NCBI RefSeq assembly: GCF_963678635.1
Contig: NW_026971347.1
Span: 62,001-126,000, forward strand
Reading direction: 5' to 3'
From: Symsagittifera roscoffensis
Lineage: Eukaryota; Xenacoelomorpha; Acoela; Convolutidae
Length of the DNA: 64,000 nt
Numbering within the stretch: the stretch's first letter is position 1; each line of letters opens with the position of its first letter. The notes below the pieces were generated by a model. The model made no database searches and had not been told where the DNA came from. It saw only the letters and a program-made list of their open reading frames with translations. Made by a program: the position numbers and the translations under genes. Below are positions 1 through 14,017 of this stretch, piece by piece.

Positions 1-120
1 AAAGCTGGTTTTCGGATAATTGCAGCATTTTTTGGTTTTTCGGATGTTTGTCATATCGGATGTTTGCCCTGGTAAAGCTGGTTTTCGCTTGTTTGCAGCA
101 CTTTTAGGTTTTTCGGATGT

Positions 121-2483
121 TTGACACATCGGATGTTTGCCCTGGAAAAGCTGCTTTTCGGATGTTTGCAGCACTTTTTGGTTTTTGGATGTTTGACATA
201 TCGGATGTTTGCCCTGGTAAAGCTGCTTTTCGATGGTTTGCAGCATTTTTTGGTTTTTGGATGTTTGACGTTTGACACATCGGATGTTTGCCCTGGAAAA
301 GCTGGTTTTCGCATGTTTGCAGCACTTTTTGGTTTTTCGGATGTTTGAAATATCGGATGTTTGCCATGGTAAAGCTGGTTTTCGGATAATTGCAATACTT
401 TTTGGTTTTTCGGATGTTTGACAGATCGGATGTTTGCCCTGGTAAAGCTGCTTTTCGGATGTTTGCAGCACTTTTGGTTTTTCGGATGTTTGGCATATCG
501 GATGTTTGCCATGGTAAAGCTGGTTTTCGGATAATTGCAATACTTTTTGGTTTTTCGGATGTTTGACAGATCGGATGTTTGCCCTGGTAAAGCTGCTTTT
601 CGGATGTTTGCAGCACTTTTGGTTTTTCGGATGTTTGGCATATCGGATGTTTGCAATGGTAAAGCTGGTTTTCGGATAATTGCAATACTTTTTGGTTTTT
701 CGGATGTTTGACAGATCGGATGTTTGCCCTGGTAAAGCTGCTTTTCGGATGTTTGCAGCACTTTTGTCTTTTCGGGTGTTTGGCATATCGGATGTTTGCC
801 ATGGGAAAGCTGGTTTTCGGATAATTGCAGCATTTTTTGGTTTTTCGGATGTTTGCCCTGGTAAAGCTGGTTTTCGCTTGTTTGCAGCACTTTTAGGTTT
901 TTCGGATGTTTGACACATCGGATGTTTGCCCTGGAAAAGCTGCTTTTCGGATGTTTGCAGCACTTTTTGGTTTTTGGATGTTTGACATATCGGATGTTTG
1001 CCCTGGTAAAGCTGCTTTTCGATTGTTTGCAGCATTTTTTGGTTTTTGGATGTTTGACGTTTGACACATCGGATGTTTGCCCTGGAAAAGCTGGTTTTCG
1101 CATGTTTGCAGCACTTTTTGGTTTTTCGGATGTTTGAAATATCGGATGTTTGCCCTGGTAAAGCTGATTTTTGCATGTTTGCAGCACTTTTTAGGTTTTC
1201 GGATGTTTGACATGTCGGATGTTTGCCCTGGAAAAGCTGCTTTTCGGATGTTTGCAGCACTTTTGGTTTTTCGGATGTTTGGCATATCGGATGTTTGCCA
1301 TGGTAAAGCTGGTTTTCGGATAATTGCAATACTTTTTGGTTTTTCGGATGTTTGACAGATCGGATGTTTGCCCTGATAAAGCTGCTTTTCGGATGTTTGC
1401 AGCACTTTTGGTTTTTCGGATGTTTGGCATATCGGATGTTTGCCATGGGAAAGCTGGTTTTCGGATAATTGCAGCATTTTTTGGTTTTTCGGATGTTTGC
1501 CCTGGTAAAGCTGGTTTTCGCTTGTTTGCAGCACTTTTAGGTTTTTCGGATGTTTGACACATCGGATGTTTGCCCTGGAAAAGCTGCTTTTCGGATGTTT
1601 GCAGCACTTTTTGGTTTTTGGATGTTTGACATATCGGATGTTTGCCCTGGTAAAGCTGCTTTTCGATTGTTTGCAGCATTTTTTGGTTTTTGGATGTTTG
1701 ACGTTTGACACATCGGATGTTTGCCCTGGAAAAGCTGGTTTTCGCATGTTTGCAGCAATTTTTGGTTTTTCGGATGTTTGAAATATCGGATGTTTGCCCT
1801 GGTAAAGCTGATTTTTGCATGTTTGCAGCACTTTTTAGGTTTTCGGATGTTTGACATGTCGAATGTTTGCCCTGGAAAAGCTGCTTTTCGGATGTTTGCA
1901 GCACTTTTGGTTTTTCGGATGTTTGGCATATCGGATGTTTGCCATGGTAAAGCTGGTTTTCGGATAATTGCAATACTTTTTGGTTTTCGGATGTTTGACA
2001 GATCGGATGTCTGCCCTGGTAAAGCTGCTTTTCGGATGTTTGCAGCACTTTTGGTTTTTCGGATGTTTGGCATATCGGATGTTTGCAGCACTTTTGGTTT
2101 TTCGGATGTTTGGCATATCGGATGTTTGCCATGGTAAAGCTGGTTTTCGGATAATTGCAGCATTTTTTGGTTTTTCGGATGTTTGACATATCGGATGTTT
2201 GCCCTGGTAAAGCTGGTTTTCGCTTGTTTGCAGCACTTTTGGGTTTTTCGGATGTTTGACACATCGGATGTTTGCCCTGGAAAAGCTGCTTTTCGGATGT
2301 TTGCAGCACTTTTTGGTTTTTGGATGTTTGACATATCGGATGTTTGCCCTGGTAAAGCTGCTTTTCGATTGTTTGCAGCATTTTTTGGTTTTTGGATGTT
2401 TGACGTTTGACACATCGGATGTTTGCCCTGGAAAAGCTGGTTTTCGCATGTTTGCAGCACTTTTTGGTTTTTCGGATGTTTGA
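121..2483. repeat. higher-order repeat block, satellite left part
   Basis: A recognisable three-monomer signature (monomers with TTTGACACATCGG, then GTTTTTGGATG, then a 7-bp insertion reading GACGTTTGACACATC) begins at 121, 910, 1,554 and 2,256. The spacings are 789, 644 and 702 bp, so multi-monomer blocks of 9 to 11 units were copied together and then gained or lost monomers. Comparison by eye only. Confidence 0.75.
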
Positions 2484-5400
2484 AATATCGGATGTTTGCC
2501 CTGGTAAAGCTGATTTTTGCATGTTTGCAGCACTTTTTAGGTTTTCGGATGTTTGACATATCGGATGTTTGCCCTGGAAAAGCTGCTTTTCGGATGTTTG
2601 CAGCACTTTTTGGTTTTTCGGATGTTTGGCATATCGGATGTTTGCCATGGTAAAGCTGGTTTTCGGATAATTGCAATACTTTTTGGTTTTTCGGATGTTT
2701 GACGATCGGATGTTTGCCCTGGTAAAACTGATTTTATCATGTATGCAGCACTTTTTGGTTTTTCGGATGTCTGACATATCGGATGTTTGCCCTGGAAAAG
2801 CTGCTTTTCGGATGTTTGCAGCACTTTTTGGTTTTTCGGATGTTTGGCATATCGGATGTTTGCCCTGTAAAAGCTGCTTTTCGCATGTTTGCAGCTTTTT
2901 TTACTTGTTCGGATGTCTGACATATCGCATGTTTGCCCTGGAAAAGCTGGTTTTCGCATGTTTGCAGCACTTTTTGGTTTTTCGGATGTTTGAAATATCG
3001 GATGTTTGCCCTGGTAAAGCTGGTTTTTGCATGTTTGCAGCACTTTTTAGTTTTTCGGATGTTTGAAATATCGGATGTTTGCCCTGGAAAAGCAGATTTT
3101 CGGATGTTTGCAGCCTTTTTGGTTTTTCGGATGTTTGGCATATCGGATGTTTGCCATGGTAAAGCTGGTTTTCGGATAATTGCAGCACTTTTTTGGTTTT
3201 TCGGATGTTTGACTTATCGGATGTTTGCCCTGGTAAAGCTGGTTTTTGCATGTATGCAGCATTTTTTGGTTTTTCAGATGTCTGACATATCGGATGTTTG
3301 TCCTGGAAAAGCTGTTTTTTGGATGTTTGCAGCACTTTTTGGTTTTTCGGATGTTTGAAATATCGGATGTTTGCCTGGTAAAGCTGCTTTTCGCATGTTT
3401 GCAGCACTTTTTAGTTTTTCGGATGTTTGACATATCGGATGTTTGCCCTGGAAAAGCTGCTTTTCGGATGTTTGCAGCACTTTTGGTTTTTCGGATGTTT
3501 GGCATATCGGATGTTTTCCAAGGTAAAGCTGGTTTTCGCATGTATGCAGCACTTTTTGGTTCTTCAGATGTCTGACATATCGGATGTTTGCCCTGGAAAA
3601 GCTGCTTTTTGGATGTTTGCAGAACGTTTTGGTTTTTCGGATGTCTGACATATCGGATGTTTGCCCTGGAAAAGCTGGGTTTCGCATGTTTGCAGCACTT
3701 TTTAGTTTTTCGGATGTTTGACATATCGGATGTTTGCCCTGGAAAAGCTGCGTTTCGGATTATTGCAGCACTTTTGGTTTTTCGCATGTTTGGCATATCG
3801 GATGTTTGCCATAGTAAAGCTGGTTTTCGGATAATTGCGGCACTTTTTGGTTTTTCGGATGTTTGACAAATCGGATGTTTGCCTTGGTAAAGCTGGTTTT
3901 CGGATGTTTGCAGCACTTTTTGGTTTTTCGGATGTTTGAAATATCGGATGTTTGCCATGGTAAAGCTGGTTTTCGGATAATTGCAGAACTTTTTGGTTTT
4001 TCGGATATTTGACATATCGGATGTTTGCCCTGGTAAAGCTGGTTTTCGCATGTTTGCACCACATTTTGGTTTTTTGGATGTTTAACATGTCGGATGATTG
4101 CCCTGGTAAAGCTGGTTTTTGCATGTATGCAGCATTTTTTGGTTTTTCAGATGTCTGACATATCGGATGTTTGTCCTGGAAAAGCTGTTTTTTGGATGTT
4201 TTCAGCACTTTTTGGTTTTTCGGATGTTTGAAATATCGGATGTTTGCCATGGTAAAGCTGGTTTTCGGATAATTGCAGCACTTTTTGGTTTTTCGGATGT
4301 TTGAAATATCGGATGTTTGCCCTGGTAAAGCTGGTTTTCGCATGTTTGCAGCACTTTTTGGTCTTTCGGATGTTTGGAATATCGGATGTTTGCCATGGTA
4401 AAGCTGATTTTCGGATAATTGCAGCACTTTTTGGTTTTTCCGATGTTTGACATATCGGATGTTTGCCCTGGTAAAGCTGGTTTTCGGATAATTGCAGCAC
4501 TTTTTGGTTCTTCAGATGTCTGACATATCGGATGTTTGCCCTGGAAAAGCTGCTTTTTGGATGTTTGCAGCACGTTTTGGTTTTTCGGATGTCTGACATA
4601 TCGGATGTTTGCCCTGGAAAAGCTGGTTTTCGCATGTTTGCAGCACTTTTTAGTTTTTCGGATGTTTGACATATCGGATGTTTGCCCTGGAAAAGCTGCG
4701 TTTCGGATTATTGCAGCACTTTTGGTTTTTCGGATGTTTGGCATTTCGGATGTTTGCCATAGTAAAGCTGACTTTCGGATAATTGCGGCACTTTTTGGTT
4801 TTTCGGATGTTTGACATATCGGATGTTTGCCCTGGTAAAGCTGGTTTTCGCATGTATGCAGCACTTTTTGGTTTTTCAGATGTCTGACATATCGGATGTT
4901 TGCCCTGGAAAAGCTGCTTTTCGGATGTTTGCAGCACTTTTTGGTCTTTCGGATGTTTGGAATATCGGATGTTTGCCATGGTAAAGCTGGTTTTCGGATA
5001 ATTGCAGCACTTTTTGGTTTTTCGGATGTTTGACATATCGGATGTTTGCCCTGGTAAAGCTGGTTTTCGCATGTTTGCACCACATTTTGGTTTTTCGGAT
5101 GTTTGACACATCGGATGTTTGCTCTGGAAAAGCATCTTTTCGGATGTTTGCAGCACTTTTTGTTTTTACGGATGTTTGACATATCGGATGTTTGCCCTGC
5201 AAAAGCTGCTTTTCGGATGTTTGCAGCACTTTTTGGTTTTTGATTGTTTGACATATCGGATGTTTGCCCTCGTAAAGCTGGTTTTCGCATGTTTGCAGCA
5301 TTTTTGGTTTTTCGGATTTTTGAAATACCGCATGTTTGCCCTGGTAAAGCTGCATTTCGGATATTTGCAGCACTTTTGGTTTTTCGGATGATTGGCATAT

Positions 5401-7149
5401 CGGATGTTTGCCATGGTAAAGCAGGTTTTCGGATAATTGCAGAATTTTTTGGTTTTTCGGATGTTTGACATATCAGATGTTTGCCCTGGTAAAGCTGGTT
5501 TTCGCATGTTTGCACCACATTTTGGTTTTTTGGATGTTTGACATATCGGATTTTTGCCCTGCAAAAGCTGCTATTCGGATGTTTGCAGCACTTTTTGGTT
5601 TTTGATTGTTTGACATATCGGATGTTTGCCCTCGTAAAGCTGGTTTTCGCATGTTTGCAGCACTTTTTGGTTTTTCGGATGTTGACATATTGGATGTTCG
5701 CCCTGGTAAAGCTGCTTTTCGGATGTTTGCAGCACTTTTTGGTTTTCGGATGTTTGACATATCGGATGTTTGCCCTGGTTAAGCTGGTTTTCGCATGTTT
5801 GCAGCACTTTTTGGTTTTTCGGATGTTTGAAATATCGCATGTATGCCCTGGTAAAGCTGGTTTTCGCATGTTTGCAGCACTTTTTGGTTTTTCGGATGTT
5901 GACATATTGGATGTTCGCCCTGGTAAAGCTGCTTTTCGGATGTTTGCAGCACTTTTTGGTTTTCGGATGTTTGACATATCGGATGTTTGCCCTGGAAAAG
6001 CTGCTTTTCGGATGTTTGCAGCACTTTTTGGTTTTTGATTGTTTGACATATCGGATGTTTGCCCTCGTAAAGCTGGTTTTCGCATGTTTGCAGCACTTTT
6101 TGGTATTTCGGATGTTTGAAATACCGCATGTTTGCCCTGGTAAAGCTGCTTTTCGGATGTTTGCAGCACTTTTGGTTTTTCGGATGTTTGGCATATCGGG
6201 TGGTTGCCATGGTAAAGCTGGTTTTCGGATAATTGCAGCACTTTTTGGTTTTTCGGATGTTTGAAATATCGGATGGTTGCCCTGATCAAGCTGGTTTTCG
6301 CATATTTGCTGCACTTTTTGGTTTTTCGGATGTTTGACATATCGGATGTTTGCCCCGGAAAAGCTGCTTTTCGGATGTTTGCAGCACTTTTTGTTTTTAC
6401 GGATGTTTGACATATCGGATGTTTGCCCTGCAAAAGCTGCTTTTCGGATGTTTGCAGCACTTTTTGGTTTTTGATTGTTTGACATATCGGATGTTTGCCC
6501 TCGTAAAGCTGGTTTTCGCATGTTTGCAGCATTTTTTGGTATTTCGGATGTTTGAAATACCGCATGTTTGCCCTGGTAAAGCTGCTTTTCGGATGTTTGC
6601 AGCACTTTTGGTTTTTCGGATGTTTGGCATATCGGATGTTTGCCATGATAAAGCTGGTTTTCCGATAATTGCAGCCATTTTTGGTTTTTCGGATGTTTCA
6701 CATATCTGATGTTTGCCCTGGTTAAGCTGGTTTTCGCATGTTTGCAGCACTTTTTGGTTTTTCGGATGTTTGAAATATCGCATGTTTGCCCTGGTAAAGC
6801 TGGTTTTCGCATGTTTGCAGCACTTTTTTGTTTTTCGGATGTTGACATATTGGATAATCGCCCTAGTAAAGCTGCTTTTCGGATGTTTGCAGCACTTTTT
6901 GGTTTTTCGGATGTTTGACATATCGGATGTTTGCCCTGGAAAAGCTGCTTTTCGGATGTTTGCAGCACTTTTTTGTTTTTCGAACATTTGGCATATCGGG
7001 TGGTTGCCATGGTAAAGCTGGTTTTCGGATAATTGCAGCACTTTTTGGTTTTTCGGATGTTTGAAATATCGGATGTTTGCCCTGATCAAGCTGGTTTTCG
7101 CATATTTGCTGCACTTTTTGGTTTTTCGGATGTTTGACATATCGGATGT

Positions 7150-9485
7150 TTGCCCCGGAAAAGCTGCTTTTCGGATGTTTGCAGCACTTTTTGTTTTTAC
7201 GGATGTTTGACATATCGGATGTTTGCCCTGCAAAAGCTGCTTTTCGGATGTTTGCAGCACTTTTTGGTTTTTGATTGTTTGACATATCGGATGTTTGCCC
7301 TCGTAAAGCTGGTTTTCGCATGTTTGCAGCACTTTTTGGTATTTCGGATGTTTGAAATACCGCATGTTTGCCCTGGTAAAGCTGCTTTTCGGATGTTTGC
7401 AGCACTTTTGGTTTTTCGGATGTTTGGCATATCGGATGTTTGCCATGATAAAGCTGGTTTTCCGATAATTGCAGCCATTTTTGGTTTTTCGGATGTTTGA
7501 CATATCGGATGTTTGCCCTGGTAAAGCTGGTTTTCGCATGTATGCAGCACTTTTTGGTTTTTCAGATGTCTGACATATCGGATATTTGCCCTGGAAAAGC
7601 TGCTTTTTGGATGTTTGCAGCACTTTCTTGGTTTTTCGGATGTTTGAAAAATCGGATGTTTGCCATGGTAAAGCTGGTTTTCGGATAATTGCAGAACCTT
7701 TTGGTTTTTCGGATGTTTGACATATCGGATGTTTGCCCTGGTAAAGCTGGTTTTCGCATGTTTGCACCACAATTTGGTTTTTTGGATGTTTGACATATCG
7801 GAAGTTTGCCCTGCAAAAGCTGCTTTTCGGATGTTTGCAGCACTTTTTGGTTTTTGATTTGATTGTTTGACATATCGGCTGTTTGCCCTCGTAAAGCTGG
7901 TTTTCGCATAATTGCAGCACTTTTTGGTTTTTCGGAGGTTGGAAATATCGCATGTTTGCCCTGGTAAAGCTGGTTTTCGCATGTTTGCAGCACTTTTTGG
8001 TTTTTCGGATGTTTGACATTTCGGATGTTTGCCCTGACAAAGCTGCTTTTCGGATGTTTGCAGCAATTTGGTTTTTCGGATATTTGAAATATCGGATGTT
8101 TGCCATGGTAAAGCTGGTTTTCGGATAATTGTAGCACTTTTGGTTTTTCGGATGTTTGACATATCGGATGTTTGCCCTGGTAAAGCTGTTTTTCGCATGT
8201 TTGCAGCACTTTTTAGTTTTTCGGATGTTTGACACATCGGATGTTTGCCCTGGAAAAGCTGCTTTTCGGATGCTTGCAGCACTTTTTGTTTTTTCGGATG
8301 TTTGACATATCGGATGTTTGCCCCGGAAAAGCTGCTTTTCGGATGTTTGCAGCACTTTTTGTTTTTACGGATGTTTGACAGATCGGATGTTTGCCCTGCA
8401 AAAGCTGCTTTTCGGATGTTTGCAGCACTTTTTGGTTTTTGATTGTTTGACATATCGGATCTTTGCCCTCGTAAAGCTGGTTTTCGCATGTTTGCAGCAC
8501 TTTTTGGTATTTCGGATGTTTGAAATACCGCATGTTTTCCCTGGTAAAGCTGCTTTTCGGATGTTTGCAGCACTTTTGGTTTTTCGGATGTTTGGCATAT
8601 CGGATGTTTGCCATTATAAAGCTGGTTTTCCGATAATTGCAGCCATTTTTGGTTTTTCGGATGTTTGACATATCGGATGTTTGCCCTGGTAAAGCTGGTT
8701 TTCGCATGTATGCAGCACTTTTTGGTTTTTCAGATGTCTGACATATCGGATATTTGCCCTGGAAAAGCTGCTTTTTGGATGTTTGCAGCACTTTCTTGGT
8801 TTTTCGGATGTTTGAAAAATCGGATGTTTGCCATGGTAAAGCTGGTTTTCGCATGTTTGCACCACAACTTGGTTTTTTGGATGTTTGACATATCGGAAGT
8901 TTGCCCTGCAAAAGCTGCTTTTCGGATGTTTGCAGCACTTTTTGGTTTTTGATTTGATTGTTTGACATATCGGCTGTTTGCCCTCGTAAAACTGGTTTTC
9001 GCATAATTGCAGCACTTTTTGGTTTTTCGGAGGTTGGAAATATCACATGTTTGACCTGGTAAAGCTGGTTTTTGCATGTTTGCAGCACTTTTTGGTTTTT
9101 CGGATGTTTGACATTTCGGATGTTTGCCCTGACAAAGCTGCTTTTCGGATGTTTGCAGCAATTTGGTTTTTCGGATGTTTGAAATATCGGATGTTTGCCA
9201 TGGTAAAGCTGGTTTTCGGATAATTGTAGCACTTTTGGTTTTTCGGATGTTTGACATATCGGATGTTTGCCCTGGTAAAGCTGTTTTTCGCATGTTTGCA
9301 GCACTTTTTGGTTTTTCGGATGTTTGACACATCGGATGTTTGCCCTGGAAAAGCTGCTTTTCGGATGTTTGCAGCACTTTTTGTTTTTTCGGATGTTTGA
9401 AATATCGGATGTTTGCCATGGTAAAGCTGGTTTTCGGATAATTGTAGCTCTTTTGGTTTTTCGGATGTTTGACATATCGGATGTT
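7150..9485. repeat. 1,168-bp higher-order repeat (16 monomers), two copies
   Basis: The block starting at 7,150 is repeated at 8,318, exactly 1,168 bp later, which is 16 x 73. Shared rare variants include TGTTTTTACGG, the CCTGCAAAAGC monomer, the CCTCGTAAAGC monomer, ATACCGCATG, and later TTGATTTGATTG. An earlier partial copy starts at 6,350, 800 bp upstream. The second copy has diverged slightly and has internal monomer losses. Confidence 0.75.
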
Positions 9486-12400
9486 TGCCCTGGTAAAGCT
9501 GTTTTTCGCATGTTTGCAGCACTTTTGGTTTTTGGATTTTTGACATATCGGATGTTTGCCCTGGTAAAGCTGGTTTTCGCATGTTTGCAGCACTTTTTGG
9601 TTTTTTGGATGTTTGACATATTGGATGTTTGCCCTGGAAAATTTGCTTTTCGGATGTTTCCAGCACCTTTTGGTTTTTCGGATGTTTGACATATCGGATG
9701 TTTGCCCTGGTAAAGCTGTTTTTCGCATGTTTGCAGCGCTTTTTGGTTTTTCGGATGTTTGACACATCGGATGTTTGCCCTGGAAAAGCTGCTTTTCGGA
9801 TGTTTGCAGCACTTTTTGTTTTTTAGGATGTTTGACATATCGGATGTTTGCCCTGGAAAAATTGCTTTTCGGATGTTTGCAGCACTTTTTGGTTTTTGGA
9901 TTTTTGACATATCGGATGTTTGCCCTGGTAAAGCTGGTTTTCGCATGTTTGCAGCACTTTTTGGTTTTTAGGTGTTTGACATATTGGATGTTTGCCCTGG
10001 AAAATTTGCTTTTCGGATGTTTCCAGCACCTTTTGGTTTTTCGGATGTTTGACAAATCGGATGTTTGCCAGGGTAAAGCTGGTTTTCGGATGTTTGCAGC
10101 ACTTTTTGGTTTTTCGGATGTTTGAAATATCGGATGTTTGCCATGGTAAAGCTGGTTTTCGGATAATTGCAGAACTTTTTGGTTTTTCGGATATTTGACA
10201 TATCGGATGTTTGCCGTGGTAAAGCTGGTTTTCGCATGTTTGCACCACATTTTGGTTTTTTGGATGTTTGATATGTCGGATGTTTGCCCTGGTAAAGCTG
10301 GTTTTCGCATGTATGCAGCACTTTTTGATTTTTCAGATGTCTGACATATCGGATGTTTGCCCTGGAAAAGCTGCTTTTCGGATGTTTGCAGCACTTTTTG
10401 GTTTTTCGGATGTTTGAAATGTCGGATGTTTGCCCTGGTAAAGCTGGTTTTCGGATGTTTGCAGCATTTTTTGTTTTTTAGGATGTTTGACATATCGGAT
10501 GTTTGCCCTGCAAAAGCTGCTTTTCGGATGTTTGCAGCACTTTTTGGTTTTTGATTGTTTGACATATCGGATATTTGCCCTCGTAAAGCTGGTTTTCGCA
10601 TGTTTGCAGCACTTTTTGGTTTTTCGGATGTTTGAAATATCGCATGTTTGCCCTGGTAAAGCTGGTTTTCGCATGTTTGCAGCATTTTTTGATTTTTCGG
10701 ATGTTTGACATTTCGGATTTTTGCCCTGGAAAAGCTGCTTTTCGGATGTTTGCAGCACTTTTGGTTTTTCAGATGTTTGGCATATCGGATGTTTGCCATG
10801 GTAATGTTGGTTTTCGGATAATTGTAGCACTTTTTGGTTTTTCGGATGTTTGACATATCGGATGTTTGCCCTGGAAAAGCTGCTTTTTGGATGTTTGCAG
10901 CATTTTTTGTTTTTAAGGATGTTTGACATATCGGATGTTTGCCCTGCAAAAGCTGCTTTTCGGATGTTTGCAGCACTTTTTGGTTTTTGATTGTTTGACA
11001 TATCGGATGTTTGCCCTCGTAAAGCTGGTTTTCGCATGTTTGCAGCACTTTTTGGTTTTTCGGATGTTTGAAATATCGCATGTTTGCCCTGGTAAAGCTG
11101 ATTTTTGCATATTTGCAGCACTTTTTGGTTTTTCGGATGTTTGACATTTCGGATGTTTGCCCTGGAAAAGCTGCTTTTCGGATGTTTGCAGCACTTTTGG
11201 TTTTCAGATGTTTGGCATATCGGATGTTTGCCATGGTAATGTTGGTTTTCGGATAATTGTAGCACTTTTTGGTTTTTCGGATGTTTGACATATCGGATGT
11301 TTGCCCTGGTAAAGCTGGTTTACGCATGTTTGCAGCACTTTTTGGTTTTTCGGATGTTTGACACATCGGATGTTTGCCCTGGAAAAGCTGCTTTTCGGAT
11401 GTTTGCAGCTTTTTTTGTTTTTTCGTATGTTTGACATATCGGATATTTGCCCTGGAAAAGCTGCTTTTTGGATGTTTGCAGCACTTTTTGGTTTTTGGTT
11501 GTTTGACATTTCGGATGTTTGCCCTGGTAAAGCTGGTTTTCGCATGTTTGCAGCACTTTGAGGTTTTTCGGATGTTTGACATATCGGATGTTTGCCCTGG
11601 TAAAGCTGGTTTTCGCATGTTTGCACCACATTTTGGTTTTTTGGATGTTTGACACATCGGATGTTTGCCATGGTAAAGCTGGTTTTTGGATAATTGCAGA
11701 ACTTTTTGGTTTTTCGGATGTTTGAAATATCGGATGTTTGCCATGGTAAAGCTGCTTTTTGGATGTTTGCAGCACTTTTTGTTTTTACGGATGTTTGACA
11801 TATCGGATGTTTGCCCTGCAAAAGCTGCTTTTCGGATGTTTGCAGCACTTTTTGGCTTTTGATTGTTTGACATATCGGATGTTTGCCCTCGTAAAGCTGC
11901 TTTTCGGATGTTTGCAGCACTTTTGGTTTTTCGGATGTTTGGCATATCGGATGTTTGCCATGGTAAAGCTGGTTTTCGGATAATTGAAGCACTTTTTGGT
12001 TTTTCGGATGTTTGACATATTGGATGTTTGCCCTGGTAAAGCTGGTTTTCGCATGTTTGCAGCACTTTTTGCTTTTTCGGATGTTTGACATATCGGATGT
12101 TTGCCCTGGAAAAGCTGCTTTTCGGATGTTTGCAGCACTTTTTGGTTTTTGGATGTTTGACATATCGGATGTTTGCCCTGGTAAAGCTGGTTTTCGCATG
12201 TTTGCAGCACTTTTTGGTTTTTCGGATGTTTGACATATCGGATGTTTGCCCTAGAAAATTTGCTTTTCGGATGTTTCCAGCACCTTTTGGTGTTTCGGAT
12301 GTTTGACAAATCGTATGTTTGCCATGGTAGAGCTGGTTTTCGGATGTTTGCAGCACTTTTTGGTTTTTCGGATGTTTGACATATCGGATGTTTGCCCTGT

Positions 12401-14017
12401 TTAAGCTGCTTTTCGGATAATTGCGCTAGTTTTTGCTTTTTCGGATGTTTGACATATCGGATGTTTGCCCTGGAAAAGCTGCTTCTCGGATGTTTGACAT
12501 ATCGGATGTTTGCCCTGGAAAACTTGCTTTTCGGATGTTTCCAGCACCTTTTGGTTTTTCGGATGTTTGACAAATCGGATGTTTCACATGGTAAAGCTGG
12601 TTTTCGGATATTTGCAGCACTTTTTGGTTTTTCGGATGTTTGACATATCGGATGTTTGCCCTGTTTAAGCTGGTTTTCGCATGTTTGCAGCACTTTTTGG
12701 TTTATCGGATGTTTGACAAATCGGATGTTTGCCATGGTAAAGCTGATTTTCGGATGTTTGCAGCACTTTTTGGTTTTTCGGATGTTTGACATATCGGATA
12801 TTTGCCCTGGAAAAGCTGCTTTTCGGATGTTTGCTGCACTTTTTGCTTTTTCGGATGTTTGAAATATCGGATGTTTGCCCTGGAAAAGCTGCTTGTCTGA
12901 TGTTTGCAGCACTTTTTGCTTTTTGGATGTTTGACATATCGGATGTTTGCCCTGGTAAAGCTGGTTTTCGCATGTTTGCAGCACTTTTTGGTTTTCGGAT
13001 GTTTGACATATCGGATGTTTTCCCTGGTAAAGCTGGTTTTCGCATGTTTGCAGCACTTTTTAATTTTTCAGATGTTTTACACATCGGATGTTTGCCCTGG
13101 AAAAGCTGCTTTTCGGATGTTTGCAGCACTTTTTGTTTTTACGGATGTTTGACATATCGGATGTTTGCCCTGCAAAAGCTGCTTTTCGGATGTTTGCAGC
13201 ACTTTTTGGTTTTTGATTGTTTGACATGTCGGATGTTTGCCCTCGTAAAGCTGGTTTTCGCATGTTTGCAGCACTTTTTGGTTTTTCGGAAGTTTAAAAT
13301 ATCGGATGTTTGCCCTGGTAAAGCTGGTTTTCGCATGTTTGCAGCACTTTTTGGTTTTTCGGATGTTTGACATATCGGATGTTTGCCCTGAAAAAGCTGC
13401 TTTTCGGATAATTGCAGCACTTTTGTTTTTTCGGATGTTTGGCATATCGGATGTTTGCCATTGTAAAGCTGGTTTTCGGATAATTGTAGCACTTTTTGGT
13501 TTTTCGGATGTTTGACATATCGGATGTTTGCCCTGGTAAAGCTGGTTTGCGCATGTTTGCAGCACTTTCTGGTTTTTCGGATGTTTGACACATCGGATGT
13601 TTGCCCTGGAAAAGCTGTTTTTCGGATGTTTGCAGCACTTTTTATTTTTTCGGATGTTTGACATATCGGATGATTGCCCTGGAAAAGCTTCTTTTCGGAT
13701 CAGCACTTTTTGGTTTTTGGATGTTTGACATATCGGATGTTTGCCCTGGTAAAGCTGGTTTTCGCATGTTTGCAGCACTTTTTGGTTTTTCGGATGTTTG
13801 ACATATCGGATGTTTGCCCTGGAAAGTTTGCTTTTCGGATGTTTCCAGCACTTTTTGGTTTTTCGGATGTTTGACATATCGGATGTTTGCCATGGTCAAG
13901 CTGGTTTTCGGATGTTTGCAGTTTTTTTTTGGTTTTTCGGATGTTTGACATATCGGATGTTTGCCCTAGTTAAGCTGGTTTTCGCATGTTTGCAGCACTT
14001 TTTGGTTAATCGGATGT

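Noticed and set aside
121-348. Short plus-strand ORFs repeated through the satellite
   Set aside because: Each is the same few monomers translated; they end at the TGA in every TTTGACAT and have no independent evidence.
8730-12356. 1,208-codon open frame on the minus strand of the satellite, and similar ORFs at 4,202-6,646 and 13,896-16,052
   Set aside because: They follow from a repeat unit that lacks reverse-complement stop triplets and rotate through all frames of the same 73-bp unit; starts are arbitrary and no domain is present.
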